From contig NZ_JOFX01000038.1 in the NCBI RefSeq assembly GCF_000719345.1, positions 1 to 60,639 on the forward strand: a DNA stretch of 60,639 nucleotides, in the 5' to 3' direction. Under the pieces are notes generated by a model. The model was not told the DNA's origin, ran no database searches, and saw only the letters and a list, made by a program, of their open reading frames with translations. Within the stretch, counting starts at the first letter, position 1. Each line of letters begins with the position of its first letter. Shown here piece by piece: positions 51,003-59,755 of this stretch. The DNA is from Streptomyces sp. NRRL F-2664 (GTDB lineage: Bacteria; Actinomycetota; Actinomycetes; Streptomycetales; Streptomycetaceae). The translations under genes and the position numbers were made by a program.

Positions 51003-51623
51003 ATGAAGTCACTGATCGACAACGCGCGCTCCTTTTCGGCCCTGCACGTCGCCGACCCCCGACACGCCGAACACTTCCAGGCCCTGGAGGCAGGGCAGTC
51101 CCCGGAAGTCCTGTTCATCACCTGTTCGGATTCGCGCGTCGTACCCGCTCTGATCACCGGGGCGCGCCCGGGTGAGCTCTTCGAACTCCGCACCGCCGGC
51201 AACATCGTCCCGGCTTGTCCCGATGACGGCCGCCCCAGCGGTGAGGCGGCCACGATCGAGTACGCCGTCCGCGTGCTCGGCGTCCGCGACATCGTCGTGT
51301 GCGGGCACTCCCACTGCGGCGCGGTAGGGGCCGTGGTCCGCGGCGAGGACCTCTCCTCCGTACCCGCCGTCCGAGACTGGCTGGACGTGGCCGTACCCGC
51401 GGACGCGCCCGTCCGCTCACTGCCGGGCCACTCGTCCGACGTCGCGGACGCTGTGCAGGCCCATGCCCTCGCACAACTCGAAGCCCTGCGCGGCTACCCC
51501 TGCGTGCGGGAAGGCGTCGAGGCGGGCCGGCTGGGGCTCCACGCCTGGTACTACGAGGTGCACACCGGCTACGTCAGGGCGCACCGGGCCGACGACGGCA
51601 ACCCCGCGTTCGGCGTCCTGTGA
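51003..51623 (+). CDS. Beta-class carbonic anhydrase
   Basis: The 206-residue zinc enzyme has the ligands in FITCSDSRVVP (Cys with the Asp-Arg dyad) and CGHSHCGAVGA (His and Cys), plus LRTAGNIVP, the usual beta-CA core. It interconverts CO2 and bicarbonate in the cytoplasm. ATG 51003 has a GGAGG site. Its stop overlaps the start of a SulP transporter gene (GTGA), a pairing seen in bicarbonate-uptake systems. Confidence 0.93.
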   Translation: MKSLIDNARSFSALHVADPRHAEHFQALEAGQSPEVLFITCSDSRVVPALITGARPGELFELRTAGNIVPACPDDGRPSGEAATIEYAVRVLGVRDIVVCGHSHCGAVGAVVRGEDLSSVPAVRDWLDVAVPADAPVRSLPGHSSDVADAVQAHALAQLEALRGYPCVREGVEAGRLGLHAWYYEVHTGYVRAHRADDGNPAFGVL

Positions 51624-53170
51624 ACCGGCGCGCCATGACATCGGGACGACAGTTACTCATGCGTGCCGTTCGCGGGAACCCCGCCACGCTGCGCCAGGAC
51701 GCGCTCGCCTCGCTGGTGGTGTTCCTCGTGGCCCTGCCGCTCTGTGTCGGGGTGGCCGTCGCCTCGGGCGTGCCCGCCGAACTCGGCCTGGTCACCGGCA
51801 TCGTCGGCGGACTGGTCGTGGGCTTCCTGCCCGGCAGCGCCCTGCAGGTCAGCGGCCCGGCAGCCGGACTGACCGTGCTCGTCTTCGAAGCCGTACGGGA
51901 ATTCGGCCTCGGCAAGCTCGGCGCCATCGTGCTGGCCGCCGGAATGCTCCAGATCGCGCTCGGCCTGCTGCGCTTCGGGCGCTGGTTCCGGGCCATCTCC
52001 GTGTCCGTCGTCCAGGGCATGCTGGCCGGCATCGGGCTCGTGCTCATCTTCGGGCAGCTCTACACGATGGCAGGCGCCAAGCAGCCGGGCTCGGGACCGG
52101 AGAAGGTCCTGGGAACCCCGGGCCTGATGGGGCAGATCGCCACCAGCGGCACCGCGCTCACCTCCTTCGCGGTCGGCCTGGGGACCATCGCCGTCCTCGT
52201 CGGATGGAAGAGGCTCCCTGCCGGAGTGCAACGGGTGCCCGCCCCGCTTGCCGCCGTGGCCCTCGCCACCGCCGCCGCGGCGATCGGCGGCCTGGACACC
52301 GCCAGTGTGCAGGTGCAGGGTCTCCTGGAGGCGGTCCAACCGCCCGCCGCAAGCGACCTGGCATCCCTGGGCAGCGCCGCCGCGCTCGGCACCGTCCTGG
52401 GCTTCGCGCTGATCGCGTCGGCGGAATCGCTGTTCAGCGCAGCGGCGATCGACCGGATGCACGACGGTCCGCGCACGCACTACGACAAGGAACTCGTCGC
52501 GCAGGGCATCGGCAACACCGTATGCGGAGCACTCGGAGCGCTCCCCATGGCCGCGGTCATCGTCCGCAGCTCCGCCAACGTCCAGGCCGGCGCGAAGACC
52601 AAAGCCTCGCGCATCCTGCACGGACTGTGGCTCCTGCTCTTCACCGCGCTGCTCCCGGCGGCGATCGGAGTCATCCCGCTCGCAGCGCTCGCCGGCGTAC
52701 TGGTCCACGCGGGCTGCAAGCTGATCCCCGTCAAGGACCTCGTCGCGCTGTGGCGCAGCCACCGCGACGAGTTCCTCATCCTCGTGATCACGGCCGTCGC
52801 CATTCTGGCCACCAGCATGTTCGAAGGGGTGGTGCTGGGACTGGTGCTTGCGGTGGCGAAGTCGGCATGGGAGACCTCCCACGTTCACCTCGAAACGCGG
52901 CCACTCACCGGCGGGCGGATCGTGGTCGTCCTCTCCGGCAATGCCACCTTCCTCCGCCTGCCCCGCATCCTGCACACCCTGGAGGCACTCCCGAAGGACC
53001 GGCCCATCGAGCTCGACCTGACCGACGTCCGGCACCTGGACCACGCCTGCAGGGCAGCCCTCGAGAACTGGGCCGCACGGCACAACGCTGCCGGGACCGA
53101 ACCGGTACGGATGACCGGATACGCGGTGGCGGACGCCACGGCCACCGCTCCCTCGCGGACGACTGGCTGA
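51620..53170 (+). CDS. SulP-family anion (probably bicarbonate) transporter
   Basis: The 516-residue membrane protein has about 10-12 helices, beginning ASLVVFLVALPLCVGVAVAS, a SulP signature region GLVTGIVGGLVVGFLPGSALQ and a C-terminal STAS-like domain (PIELDLTDVRHLDHACRAALE). The coupled carbonic anhydrase argues for bicarbonate rather than sulfate. Start GTG 51620 overlaps the previous stop; ATG 51635 is an alternative. A rare TTA leucine codon at 51653-51655 (within GRQLLMRAV) makes translation dependent on the bldA tRNA in Streptomyces, hinting at developmental control. Other genes here lack TTA as far as I saw. Confidence 0.9.
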   Translation: MNRRAMTSGRQLLMRAVRGNPATLRQDALASLVVFLVALPLCVGVAVASGVPAELGLVTGIVGGLVVGFLPGSALQVSGPAAGLTVLVFEAVREFGLGKLGAIVLAAGMLQIALGLLRFGRWFRAISVSVVQGMLAGIGLVLIFGQLYTMAGAKQPGSGPEKVLGTPGLMGQIATSGTALTSFAVGLGTIAVLVGWKRLPAGVQRVPAPLAAVALATAAAAIGGLDTASVQVQGLLEAVQPPAASDLASLGSAAALGTVLGFALIASAESLFSAAAIDRMHDGPRTHYDKELVAQGIGNTVCGALGALPMAAVIVRSSANVQAGAKTKASRILHGLWLLLFTALLPAAIGVIPLAALAGVLVHAGCKLIPVKDLVALWRSHRDEFLILVITAVAILATSMFEGVVLGLVLAVAKSAWETSHVHLETRPLTGGRIVVVLSGNATFLRLPRILHTLEALPKDRPIELDLTDVRHLDHACRAALENWAARHNAAGTEPVRMTGYAVADATATAPSRTTG

Positions 53171-53314
53171 TCCGAGGACGACACCCGGCAGGCAGGCGGG
53201 GATCCCCCGGGCCCGTGGCGCAGGCGTGGTCCCGGGCCTGTCGGCCACGGAGAAACGGTCGTCCCCGTGGCGAGTGCGCGGCGGGCGCGTGCTGCGAGCC
53301 CTGCCCCGCACCGC

Positions 53315-53346
53315 GGTGTGTCCGGCCCCGAGGGGCCGGACACACC
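53315..53346. terminator. Hairpin terminator after the SulP gene
   Basis: GGTGTGTCCGGCCCC (53315-53329) and its complement (53332-53346) form a 15-bp stem around a 2-nt turn. It ends the carbonic anhydrase/SulP transcript and borders the decayed segment to the right. Confidence 0.75.
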
Positions 53347-53399
53347 GTCCCGGCGGGGGGCCGAGCCGTCACCTCGGTGCGCCTGCAGGGCTGTACCCG

Positions 53400-53621
53400 C
53401 CAGCTCCACCGCGCCTCGTTGACGATGATCGAGTCGTCGTCCAGGTCGCTCACCTTCCCCGCGGCGAGCGGAAGGCGGGCCGTTACCGCGAGGGACACCG
53501 GCTCAACAGCCCGGGCGTCGGACCCGACGAGCGCCACGCCGTCCTCCAGGACGAATACGGCGCTCGACGAGCCGGCGTGGACCTCGGCGCCGGACCACCG
53601 CAGGGTTCTCGCCGTCCTCAC
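53400..53621 (-). pseudogene. Fragment of an FtsX-type ABC transporter permease
   Basis: About 70 codons on the minus strand read GAEVHAGSSSAVFVLEDG, then VALVGSDARAVEPVSL, LPLAAGKVSDLDDDSIIVNE. This looks like the exported domain of an FtsX/MacB-like permease, but there are no helices, no start and no ATPase gene. The sequence degrades into unrelated frame on both sides. Likely a remnant of a deleted transporter. Confidence 0.5.
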
Positions 53622-53827
53622 CTACTTGCGGTCCTGAGCCCGTACAGGTCCGCCGCAGGTCCGACGCGCCCACCGCGGACAAGGCGTACTGTCCGGGGCG
53701 ATCCGCCGGTTCGTGCGGCGCGGGGGCCATCCGTGCGGTGACGCCGGAACCGGCGGATCCGAGGGCCGACCGGGCGCGGCGGGCTTCAGGCCGCCGGAAG
53801 GCCGCCGGCCTCCGACCGGGAGCTCTC

Positions 53828-53930
53828 AAGCCCCGCAACCTGGTCGAACACGGCATACACGTCGAGCAATTCCGCGTCGCGATCGCCACCCGCTTCGACC
53901 ACCTCACCACCCGCTTCTGGCGCATGTGCC
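53828..53930 (+). pseudogene. C-terminal fragment of an IS5-family transposase
   Basis: About 34 codons read KPRNLVEHGIHVEQFRVAIA, then TRFDHLTTRF. This is a worn version of the common transposase ending (K-R-N-x-V-E-R-x-x-x-x-x-K-x-x-R-x-x-A-T-R-Y-D-K). No inverted repeats or other transposase parts remain. With the ABC fragment it marks a decayed region of about 900 bp (53171-54101) that otherwise holds no gene I can support. Confidence 0.55.
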
Positions 53931-54101
53931 GGTCAGTGCACCGGCCGCACCATCGGCGAGTCCTTCGCGTTCCGCGGCGACGACCGAGGGCTCCACTGAC
54001 CGCCGAGGAAGCGGCGCCCTCCGGCGTGCCGGGGCAGCCGAGCGGGCACCGCTCTCCCGCACCACACCCCTCCCGCCGCCACCGCCGGGGCATCAGGGGC
54101 A

Positions 54102-54368
54102 TCAGCCGGAGGATCCGCCGGAACGACTCGCCCGAGCCCGCGCCCTGCGCCTCCTGGCGGCCCGGCGCTCCTCCTCGCTCAAGCCTCCGCACACCCCGAA
54201 CTCCTGACCCCCGTCCAGGGCCCACTCCAGGCAGGCCTCCCGCACCGGGCAACGGTGGCACACCGCCTTGGCCTCCTCGATCGGGAGGAGTGCCGGGCCG
54301 CTGGAGCCGACGGGGAAGAAGAGATCGGGGTCCTCCCACCGGCAGGCCGCCTCATGGCGCCAGTTCAT
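54102..54368 (-). CDS. WhiB-like (Wbl) iron-sulfur regulator
   Basis: The 88-residue Wbl protein has four cluster cysteines (AAC, then VCHRCPVREACLEW), the turn motif EFGVCGGLSEEERR and a basic C-terminus (RRRRARARASR) for DNA contact. Wbl proteins hold a 4Fe-4S cluster, sense NO or redox state and bind sigma region 4. ATG 54368 has a strong site (GGAGGAACGACG). A Cys count of five includes the extra Cys in GVCGG, which is the usual fourth ligand region. Stand-alone gene, divergent from the next one. Confidence 0.9.
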   Translation of the reverse strand: MNWRHEAACRWEDPDLFFPVGSSGPALLPIEEAKAVCHRCPVREACLEWALDGGQEFGVCGGLSEEERRAARRRRARARASRSGGSSG

Positions 54369-54585
54369 CGTCGTTCCTCCATCCGGTTCGTCTTCGTCCA
54401 TGTCCTTCCTCCCTCTCCTGGCCGTTATGGGTGGCTCTATTCGGTGGCGCGGCAACCGTTCACGGCCTCACCACATCGGGCACGACCGGTCGCCCCGGGG
54501 ATTGCGCCGGCCCACCGCGGGGGATTCGAAGGCCGATACCGGGGCATCCACACAACTCAGCCCAGCCGACCGACTGGAGGCAGCA

Positions 54586-54894
54586 GTGACCACCTACGTC
54601 ATCACCGTGCCCGGCACGTTCCTGAGGGACATCGACGACGCGACCCGTTCCGAGCTGGCAAAGAGGCTGGCCTCGCACCACACCGACCTGAGCGAGACGG
54701 AAGACGTGGAACTGCTCACGGTCCACGAGGGCGGCACCTTCTCCGTACGGCTCGAAGTCGAAGCCCTGGACCGGTCGAACGCCGAGGCCGACGCCGTCCG
54801 GCTCCTGTCGTCCACCCTCCAGGAACTCGGCTTCGCGGAGAAGGACGCCCCGCTCGGTCCTCCCGCCGTCACGGGCATCGACGGCGAGTCCTGA
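54586..54894 (+). CDS. Hypothetical small acidic protein
   Basis: A 102-residue soluble protein (VTTYVITVPGTFLRDIDDAT) with a ferredoxin-like alternation of strands and helices and an acidic composition. The GTG at 54586 has a GGAGG site 6 nt upstream. No motif or family recognised. The DoxX-like gene follows 58 bp later on the same strand and may be cotranscribed. Confidence 0.75.
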   Translation: MTTYVITVPGTFLRDIDDATRSELAKRLASHHTDLSETEDVELLTVHEGGTFSVRLEVEALDRSNAEADAVRLLSSTLQELGFAEKDAPLGPPAVTGIDGES

Positions 54895-54952
54895 CGCGCA
54901 GTACGGCCCGGATGGACCGGATGGACGCCTCCGGGCGGGGCAGCAGCGCGAC

Positions 54953-55540
54953 ATGGCTCTCCTACGAAAACTCGCACGCCCCCTGCTCGCCGCCCCGTTC
55001 ATCACCGCCGGGCTGCACACCGTACGCCGGCCCGACACCGCGTCGGCGGACCTCGTACAGTCCGTCGTACGGGCGGTGGCCGATCGCATCCCCACGCACC
55101 CCACCACGGTGCCGGACCGCATCCCGGCGGACCGTACTCCGCCGGCGGACCGCATCTCCGTTTCGGACCGCCTGCCGGCCCTCGCCACCGCGGATCCGCG
55201 GCAACTGCTGCGCGCCACGGGCGCGCTCCAGGCCACGGCGGGTCTGCTGTTGGCGACGGGGCGCGCCCCACGCCTGGCCGCGGTCACCCTCGCGGCCACG
55301 CTGGTGCCGACCTCCCTCGCCGCACACGCCTTCTGGACGGAGGACGACCCGGAGGAGCGCGCACGGCAGCGCACCCACTTCCTGACGGACCTGTCCGCAC
55401 TGGGCGGTCTGCTGATCACCGCCGCGGACACCCACGGCAAACCGTCACTCGCCTACCGCTCCCGGCACGCGGTCCGCGCCGCCGCTACCGCTTCTCGCGC
55501 GTCAACGCTGCGGCGGGGCCTGGGTACACCACGCCGGTGA
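54953..55540 (+). CDS. DoxX-family membrane protein
   Basis: The 195-residue protein resembles the DoxX group: N-terminal LARPLLAAPFITAGLHTVRRP, then RATGALQATAGLLLATGRAPRLAAVTLAATLVPTSLAA split over two helices, and a C-terminal helix LTDLSALGGLLITAAD. An insertion of repeated DRIP/DRT units at about 45-75 (ADRIPTHPTTVPDRIPADRT) is unusual for the family. The role is uncertain, in relatives linked to thiol/redox or respiratory functions. Confidence 0.82.
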   Translation: MALLRKLARPLLAAPFITAGLHTVRRPDTASADLVQSVVRAVADRIPTHPTTVPDRIPADRTPPADRISVSDRLPALATADPRQLLRATGALQATAGLLLATGRAPRLAAVTLAATLVPTSLAAHAFWTEDDPEERARQRTHFLTDLSALGGLLITAADTHGKPSLAYRSRHAVRAAATASRASTLRRGLGTPRR

Positions 55541-55706
55541 GCGGTTCCGAAGGCCCCCGCATCCGGGCGGTGGTGACGGCGTCACGAATCGGGGCTTGCC
55601 GGCTGCACAGCACCGGTTCGCCACGGAGCCGGGACGGCCCGGCGGGCACGACGTAGCTCCCGCCGGGCAGAGCGGGCGGAAGCGGGGCGGCGTACGGCGT
55701 CAACAT
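55485..55706 (-). CDS. Possible small protein in the gap after the DoxX gene
   Basis: An ATG at 55706 directly follows a GGAGGGGGC site and opens a 73-codon frame (MLTPYAAPLPPALPGGSYVV) that overlaps the end of the convergent DoxX gene by 56 bp. No similarity recognised and Pro-rich. The remainder of the roughly 320-bp gap (55541-55860) holds nothing else I can support. Treat as a candidate only. Confidence 0.3.
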   Translation of the reverse strand: MLTPYAAPLPPALPGGSYVVPAGPSRLRGEPVLCSRQAPIRDAVTTARMRGPSEPLTGVVYPGPAAALTREKR

Positions 55707-55860
55707 GCCCCCTCCGGCGCGGACGGAAGGCACTGCGTTGAAGGCACTGCGCGGGAGGGAGCGGAGCAGCGCAGCGACCGGTCGGGGGACCGGGCAGCGG
55801 ACGTGGCCCCGGAGCCGCGGCCCACGCCCGCGTCCTCCGGCGGCGCCCCGATTCCGCGGC

Positions 55861-58038
55861 TCACCGCCAGGCGGGGTGCCCCTCCGCGGAGCCGCCCGGC
55901 GTGAGGGCCCGCTCGTCGGACCCGTCCTTGCGGACGGCCCGGATCGCCGGCTTCTCGTAGGGGCCACGGACGAACGCCACCCACGCGCCGTCGACCGACC
56001 AGGTGGGGTCCATCTCGTGGTCGCCGGTGGTGACGAGTCCGCGGTCGTCGCTGCCGTCGGCGTCCACGAGGCGGATGTCGCCCTGGGTGCCCGTGCCGTA
56101 GATGCCCGCCGTGTAGGCGAAGGTGGTGCCGTCGGGTGACCACACCGGGTCGAGTGCCGCGTGGGGGAGCCGGGTCACCTGCTGGGGGGCGCGGTCCGGG
56201 GCCGTGGGGTCGACCACGTGGATCTGCCAGTTCTCGGGCCCTGCCTGCAGGCAGACCGCGATGCTCCTGCCGTCCGGCGACCATGCGGGATCCTCGACCT
56301 GCGCCGAGCCCGAGGTGAGCTGGCGGGACGCCCCGTCGGCCACGCTCACCGCGAACAGCTGCTGCACGCCGTCCTTCTTGCGGAGCACGGCCAGCTGGCT
56401 GCCGTCCGGCGACCACGACACCCGGCCGGCGGCGATGGGGGCGATCCGGCGCGCGTTCGAACCGTCGGCGTCGGCGGTCCACACGGCCGTGCCCTCCGGC
56501 GTAGTGCGGGTGAACGCGAACGACTTCCGGTCGGGAGACCACTGGGGAAGCGTGTCGCAGGCGCCTGCGCCTCCTGCGATCAGCGGTACCGGCTTCTCCG
56601 TCCCGGCGTCCCGGCGGGCGATGACGCCGTGGCAGGTGGCGGGCCAGCCCGGGGCGGTGTCCTGCCGGATCAGCAGGGGCCCGGTCGGGAACGGGGCGGG
56701 ACCCGGGGCGGAGGCCGATCCGGTGGGGGACTCGGCCGGGGGCTTCGCGCTGTCCTTGGCGGAATCGTTCCAGGGCTGCCACGCGGACAGGCCGGCAGCC
56801 ACGAGGGCCACCACGACCGCTGCCGCCACCAGGGCGGGACGACGCCGGGGCCGCTCCGTCGCCGCCTGCTGCGCGTGCGAGGCATGCGGGGCATGCGGGG
56901 CGTGCGCGGTCGCGGCTGCGGACGACGAGGGCGCCACCACGGGTCCCGTCACCGTTCGGGGCTGTTCCGCCAAGGGCCGCTCGGCACGCGGCTCTTGCGT
57001 ACGGGGCTCTGGCGTACGGGGCTCTTCCGTACGGGGCTCCGCCACGCCGGGCCGGGCGGTGTCCGACGTCGGCAGGGGCTGCGGGGTGGCCGGTGGTTCC
57101 GCCTGCGGGCTCTCCGACAGCTCCTCCGCACGGCTCACCGGCGGGCTGTCGGGGGCGGTGGCCGTCACCGTCGGTTCCGGGGGCGGGAGCAGCTGCGTGG
57201 CCGCCGCGGGCAGCCACGAGTCACCGTCCGGGTGGCGGACCGTGAGAGCGCCGAGGAAGGCGGCCGGGGTGGGCCGTGCCGCCGGGTCCTTGGCCAGACA
57301 GGCGCCGATCGCCTCGCGGAGTTCAGCGGGCACCGCGGTCAGGTCCGGCTCCTCGTAGACGACCTTGTAGTGCCGGGCCGCGGACGGACCGTCGCCGAAC
57401 GGGGCTCCGCCCGCCGCCTGGGTGAGCACCACCCCCAGGGCGAACATGTCGACCGCGGGAGTCAGTACCCTGCCGCCGGTGAGCTGTTCGGGTGCCAGGA
57501 ACCCCGGCGTGCCGACTTGCAGGCCGGTCTGCGTGAGAGACGTTCCGTCCAGGGCACGCGCGATGCCGAAATCGATGACGCGCGGCCCGTCCTCCGCGAT
57601 GATGATGTTCGCGGGCTTCAGATCGCGGTGGATGACCCCCGCGCGGTGGATCGCCTCCAGGGCCTCGGCCAGGCCGGCCGCCAGGACGGTGAGCGTGTCC
57701 GGGGGCAGCGAGCCGACGCGCGCGAGTACCGCTTGCAGGGTGGGTCCGGGCACGAAAGCGGTCACCAGCCAGGCGGGCTCCCCGTCCGGGTCGGCGTCGA
57801 CCACCGGCGCGGTGTGGAAGCCGCCGACCCGCCGCGCCGCGGCCACCTCGTCGGCGAACCTGCGCTTGAAGCCGGGCTCGGTACTCAGTTCGGGGCGTAC
57901 CACCTTGACGGCGACCGCACGGCCCGACCGGGAGCGGCCCAGGTAGACCACCCCCATGCCGCCCTGGCCGAGCCGTCCCACCAGCCGGTAGCGGCCGTCG
58001 CCGAGCGAAGTAGGATCGCCCGATTCGAGCGGCTTCAT
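55861..58038 (-). CDS. Membrane Ser/Thr protein kinase with TolB-type propeller sensor
   Basis: The 725-residue protein has a kinase domain at about 15-275 with GRLGQGGMGVVYLG, VAVKVVRPEL (Lys), VIHRDLKPANI and DFGIARALDG. A Pro/Glu/Thr-rich linker with repeated (T/P)EEPRT-type units follows, then one membrane helix (PALVAAAVVVALVAAGLSAW) at about 405-425. The outside part of about 300 residues has PD40/WD40-like repeats (each with W-S-P-D-G-x-x: PQWSPDRKSFAFT, VSWSPDGSQLAV, PAWSPDGRSIAV, PVWSPDGTTFAY). PASTA repeats are absent, so the propeller is the presumed ligand or partner sensor. ATG 58038 has GGGGGA. Confidence 0.93.
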   Translation of the reverse strand: MKPLESGDPTSLGDGRYRLVGRLGQGGMGVVYLGRSRSGRAVAVKVVRPELSTEPGFKRRFADEVAAARRVGGFHTAPVVDADPDGEPAWLVTAFVPGPTLQAVLARVGSLPPDTLTVLAAGLAEALEAIHRAGVIHRDLKPANIIIAEDGPRVIDFGIARALDGTSLTQTGLQVGTPGFLAPEQLTGGRVLTPAVDMFALGVVLTQAAGGAPFGDGPSAARHYKVVYEEPDLTAVPAELREAIGACLAKDPAARPTPAAFLGALTVRHPDGDSWLPAAATQLLPPPEPTVTATAPDSPPVSRAEELSESPQAEPPATPQPLPTSDTARPGVAEPRTEEPRTPEPRTQEPRAERPLAEQPRTVTGPVVAPSSSAAATAHAPHAPHASHAQQAATERPRRRPALVAAAVVVALVAAGLSAWQPWNDSAKDSAKPPAESPTGSASAPGPAPFPTGPLLIRQDTAPGWPATCHGVIARRDAGTEKPVPLIAGGAGACDTLPQWSPDRKSFAFTRTTPEGTAVWTADADGSNARRIAPIAAGRVSWSPDGSQLAVLRKKDGVQQLFAVSVADGASRQLTSGSAQVEDPAWSPDGRSIAVCLQAGPENWQIHVVDPTAPDRAPQQVTRLPHAALDPVWSPDGTTFAYTAGIYGTGTQGDIRLVDADGSDDRGLVTTGDHEMDPTWSVDGAWVAFVRGPYEKPAIRAVRKDGSDERALTPGGSAEGHPAWR

Positions 58039-58139
58039 AGGTCCCCCGTTTCACACCTTGCGCGATGAACAGCCTCTCCCTACCTGTCGCGCCGTCCACC
58101 AGTCAAGCGAGCCCCGCGCGGGGGTCGGCGAGGGCCGGA

Positions 58140-59603
58140 TCAGGACGTGGCGGCGGGTGCGGTGGCCTCGGAGGACGTGGAGGCCTCGGCGGGGGCCGCC
58201 GGGTCGGACTCGCCGTGGGTCTCCGGGCGGGTTCCGACGGGGGTTCCGTTGCGGGTCCCGACGCCCGTCCCGGCTGCGGCTGCGGCCTCGGTCGCGGCCT
58301 CGGTCTCGGTGTCCGTGCCCGGCCGGGGGATCCGGTGCAGGCCCCGGAGGTCGTAGAGGCGGGTGGTGGCGAAGCCGAAGAGCAGCGCCGCGACGAGGGC
58401 GACGCCCATCGACACCCACGCCCGGGCGAGCCCCGCGTCGGCCTGGGCCCCGTAGTAGAGCAGGGAGCGGAGCCCCTCCGTGATCTGGCGCAGCGGCTCG
58501 AACTCGGCGAGACCGCGGAAGAACCCGGGCAGCGCCTGCACGGGCACGGTGGCACCGGACGAGGGAACGGCCATCGCGACGAAGACGATCGTGGCGATCA
58601 GCATGCCCGGGGTGCCGAATGCGGCGAACAGGGCCAGGCTCCCGATGCCGACGACCGCGATGGTCGCGACGGAGTAGAGCCACAGCAGGCCCAGGTGGGA
58701 CGCGTCCATGTCGAGGACGGCGACCGTGGCGACCTCCACCAGGGTGCCCATGACCAGCGACAGACCGAGCATGAGGGCCATGCCGATGGCCAGCGTGCGG
58801 ACGCGGCTGGTGTGCTGGACGGGTTCGCGCTTCCTGAAGGGGCCGAAGTCGGTGTGCAGGTATCCGAGCGCGGTGTCCACCTGCGAGTTCACCACGTTGG
58901 CGCCGAGCATCCCGCAGACGACCAGGACGAGCGCGTAGTAGAAGGCACTCAGGCCCATGGCGCTGCGCTGACCGACGGGGTGGCCGTCGGTGACCGTCAC
59001 GGTCACCGGATCGGCCAGCTTGAGCTGCGCAGCCGTCGGGATCGGGGCCTTCTGGGACCCGGCCTGCTTCAGCAGCTCCTGGCCGAGCTGGGAGGAAGCG
59101 GCGTGGGCGGCCTTCTGCGCGGCCTGCGAAGCCATGGAGGAGCCGATGCTGCCCGCGGCCTGGTTGGTCAGCACGGTCAGCGTCGGCGGGGCGGCCTTGC
59201 CCTGCGGCGCGGGCTGCGGCGCCGTCAGCCCAATCACCGTGGCGGAGAAGTCGTCGGGGATGACGAGGGCGCCGAAGAGCTTGCCCTTGCCCAGCCGCTC
59301 GTCGGCCTCCGCCCGGCTCAGGACCTGCCAGTCGATGCTCTTGTCGCCCTTGGCGGCCTTCTGTATCCCGGAGACGACCTGGTCGCCCATGTTGACGTGG
59401 GGGCCGCCGCCGCCCGCCGGGGCGCCGCGGTCGGCGTTGACCAGGGCGACGGGCAGGTCGCGCAGATTGCCCCTGGGGTCGACATTGCCGCCTACGTAGA
59501 GCAGGGCGAAAAGCATCGAGACCACTGCGGCGATGAGTCCCGTCCCGATCCACAGTCGGGGTCGGCGGAGCACGGACGGGGGCGGCGGCGTGGGCTGAGG
59601 CAT
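58140..59603 (-). CDS. YhgE/Pip-like (DUF3533) ABC-2 type membrane protein
   Basis: The 487-residue protein has one N-terminal helix (LWIGTGLIAAVVSMLFALLYV), a periplasmic-side domain of about 200 residues beginning NVDPRGNLRDLPVALVNADR (the family's phage-infection/YhgE signature) and five helices (SAFYYALVLVVCGMLGANVV onwards). The C-terminus is a long Ala/Thr/Glu-rich tail. Relatives are large-molecule or type VII-linked exporters of unclear substrate. It is divergent from a MerR gene with two matching operators between, so MerR is its probable regulator. Confidence 0.85.
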   Translation of the reverse strand: MPQPTPPPPSVLRRPRLWIGTGLIAAVVSMLFALLYVGGNVDPRGNLRDLPVALVNADRGAPAGGGGPHVNMGDQVVSGIQKAAKGDKSIDWQVLSRAEADERLGKGKLFGALVIPDDFSATVIGLTAPQPAPQGKAAPPTLTVLTNQAAGSIGSSMASQAAQKAAHAASSQLGQELLKQAGSQKAPIPTAAQLKLADPVTVTVTDGHPVGQRSAMGLSAFYYALVLVVCGMLGANVVNSQVDTALGYLHTDFGPFRKREPVQHTSRVRTLAIGMALMLGLSLVMGTLVEVATVAVLDMDASHLGLLWLYSVATIAVVGIGSLALFAAFGTPGMLIATIVFVAMAVPSSGATVPVQALPGFFRGLAEFEPLRQITEGLRSLLYYGAQADAGLARAWVSMGVALVAALLFGFATTRLYDLRGLHRIPRPGTDTETEAATEAAAAAGTGVGTRNGTPVGTRPETHGESDPAAPAEASTSSEATAPAATS

Positions 59604-59639
59604 CGACTCTCCGGTGCGGCGGCTGGCTGCATGGACGAA

Positions 59640-59682
59640 CTGGATACTTCAGGTATCCAGCCAGTGGATAGTGGCAGTATCT
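59640..59682. promoter_or_regulatory. Two tandem MerR-type operators
   Basis: Site 1: arms CTGGATAC (59640-59647) and GTATCCAG (59653-59660), perfect 8-bp arms with a 5-nt spacer. Site 2: GGATAG (59666-59671) and GTATCT (59677-59682), the same spacer and half-site but imperfect. Centres are 24 bp apart, between divergent merR-like and permease genes. Confidence 0.8.
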
Positions 59683-59755
59683 TGTGGGTGGTGTCCAATT
59701 GCCGACGCCGGGAGCTCGGTGCCGGACCGCACGACCGAGAAGCAGGGAAGCCGCA

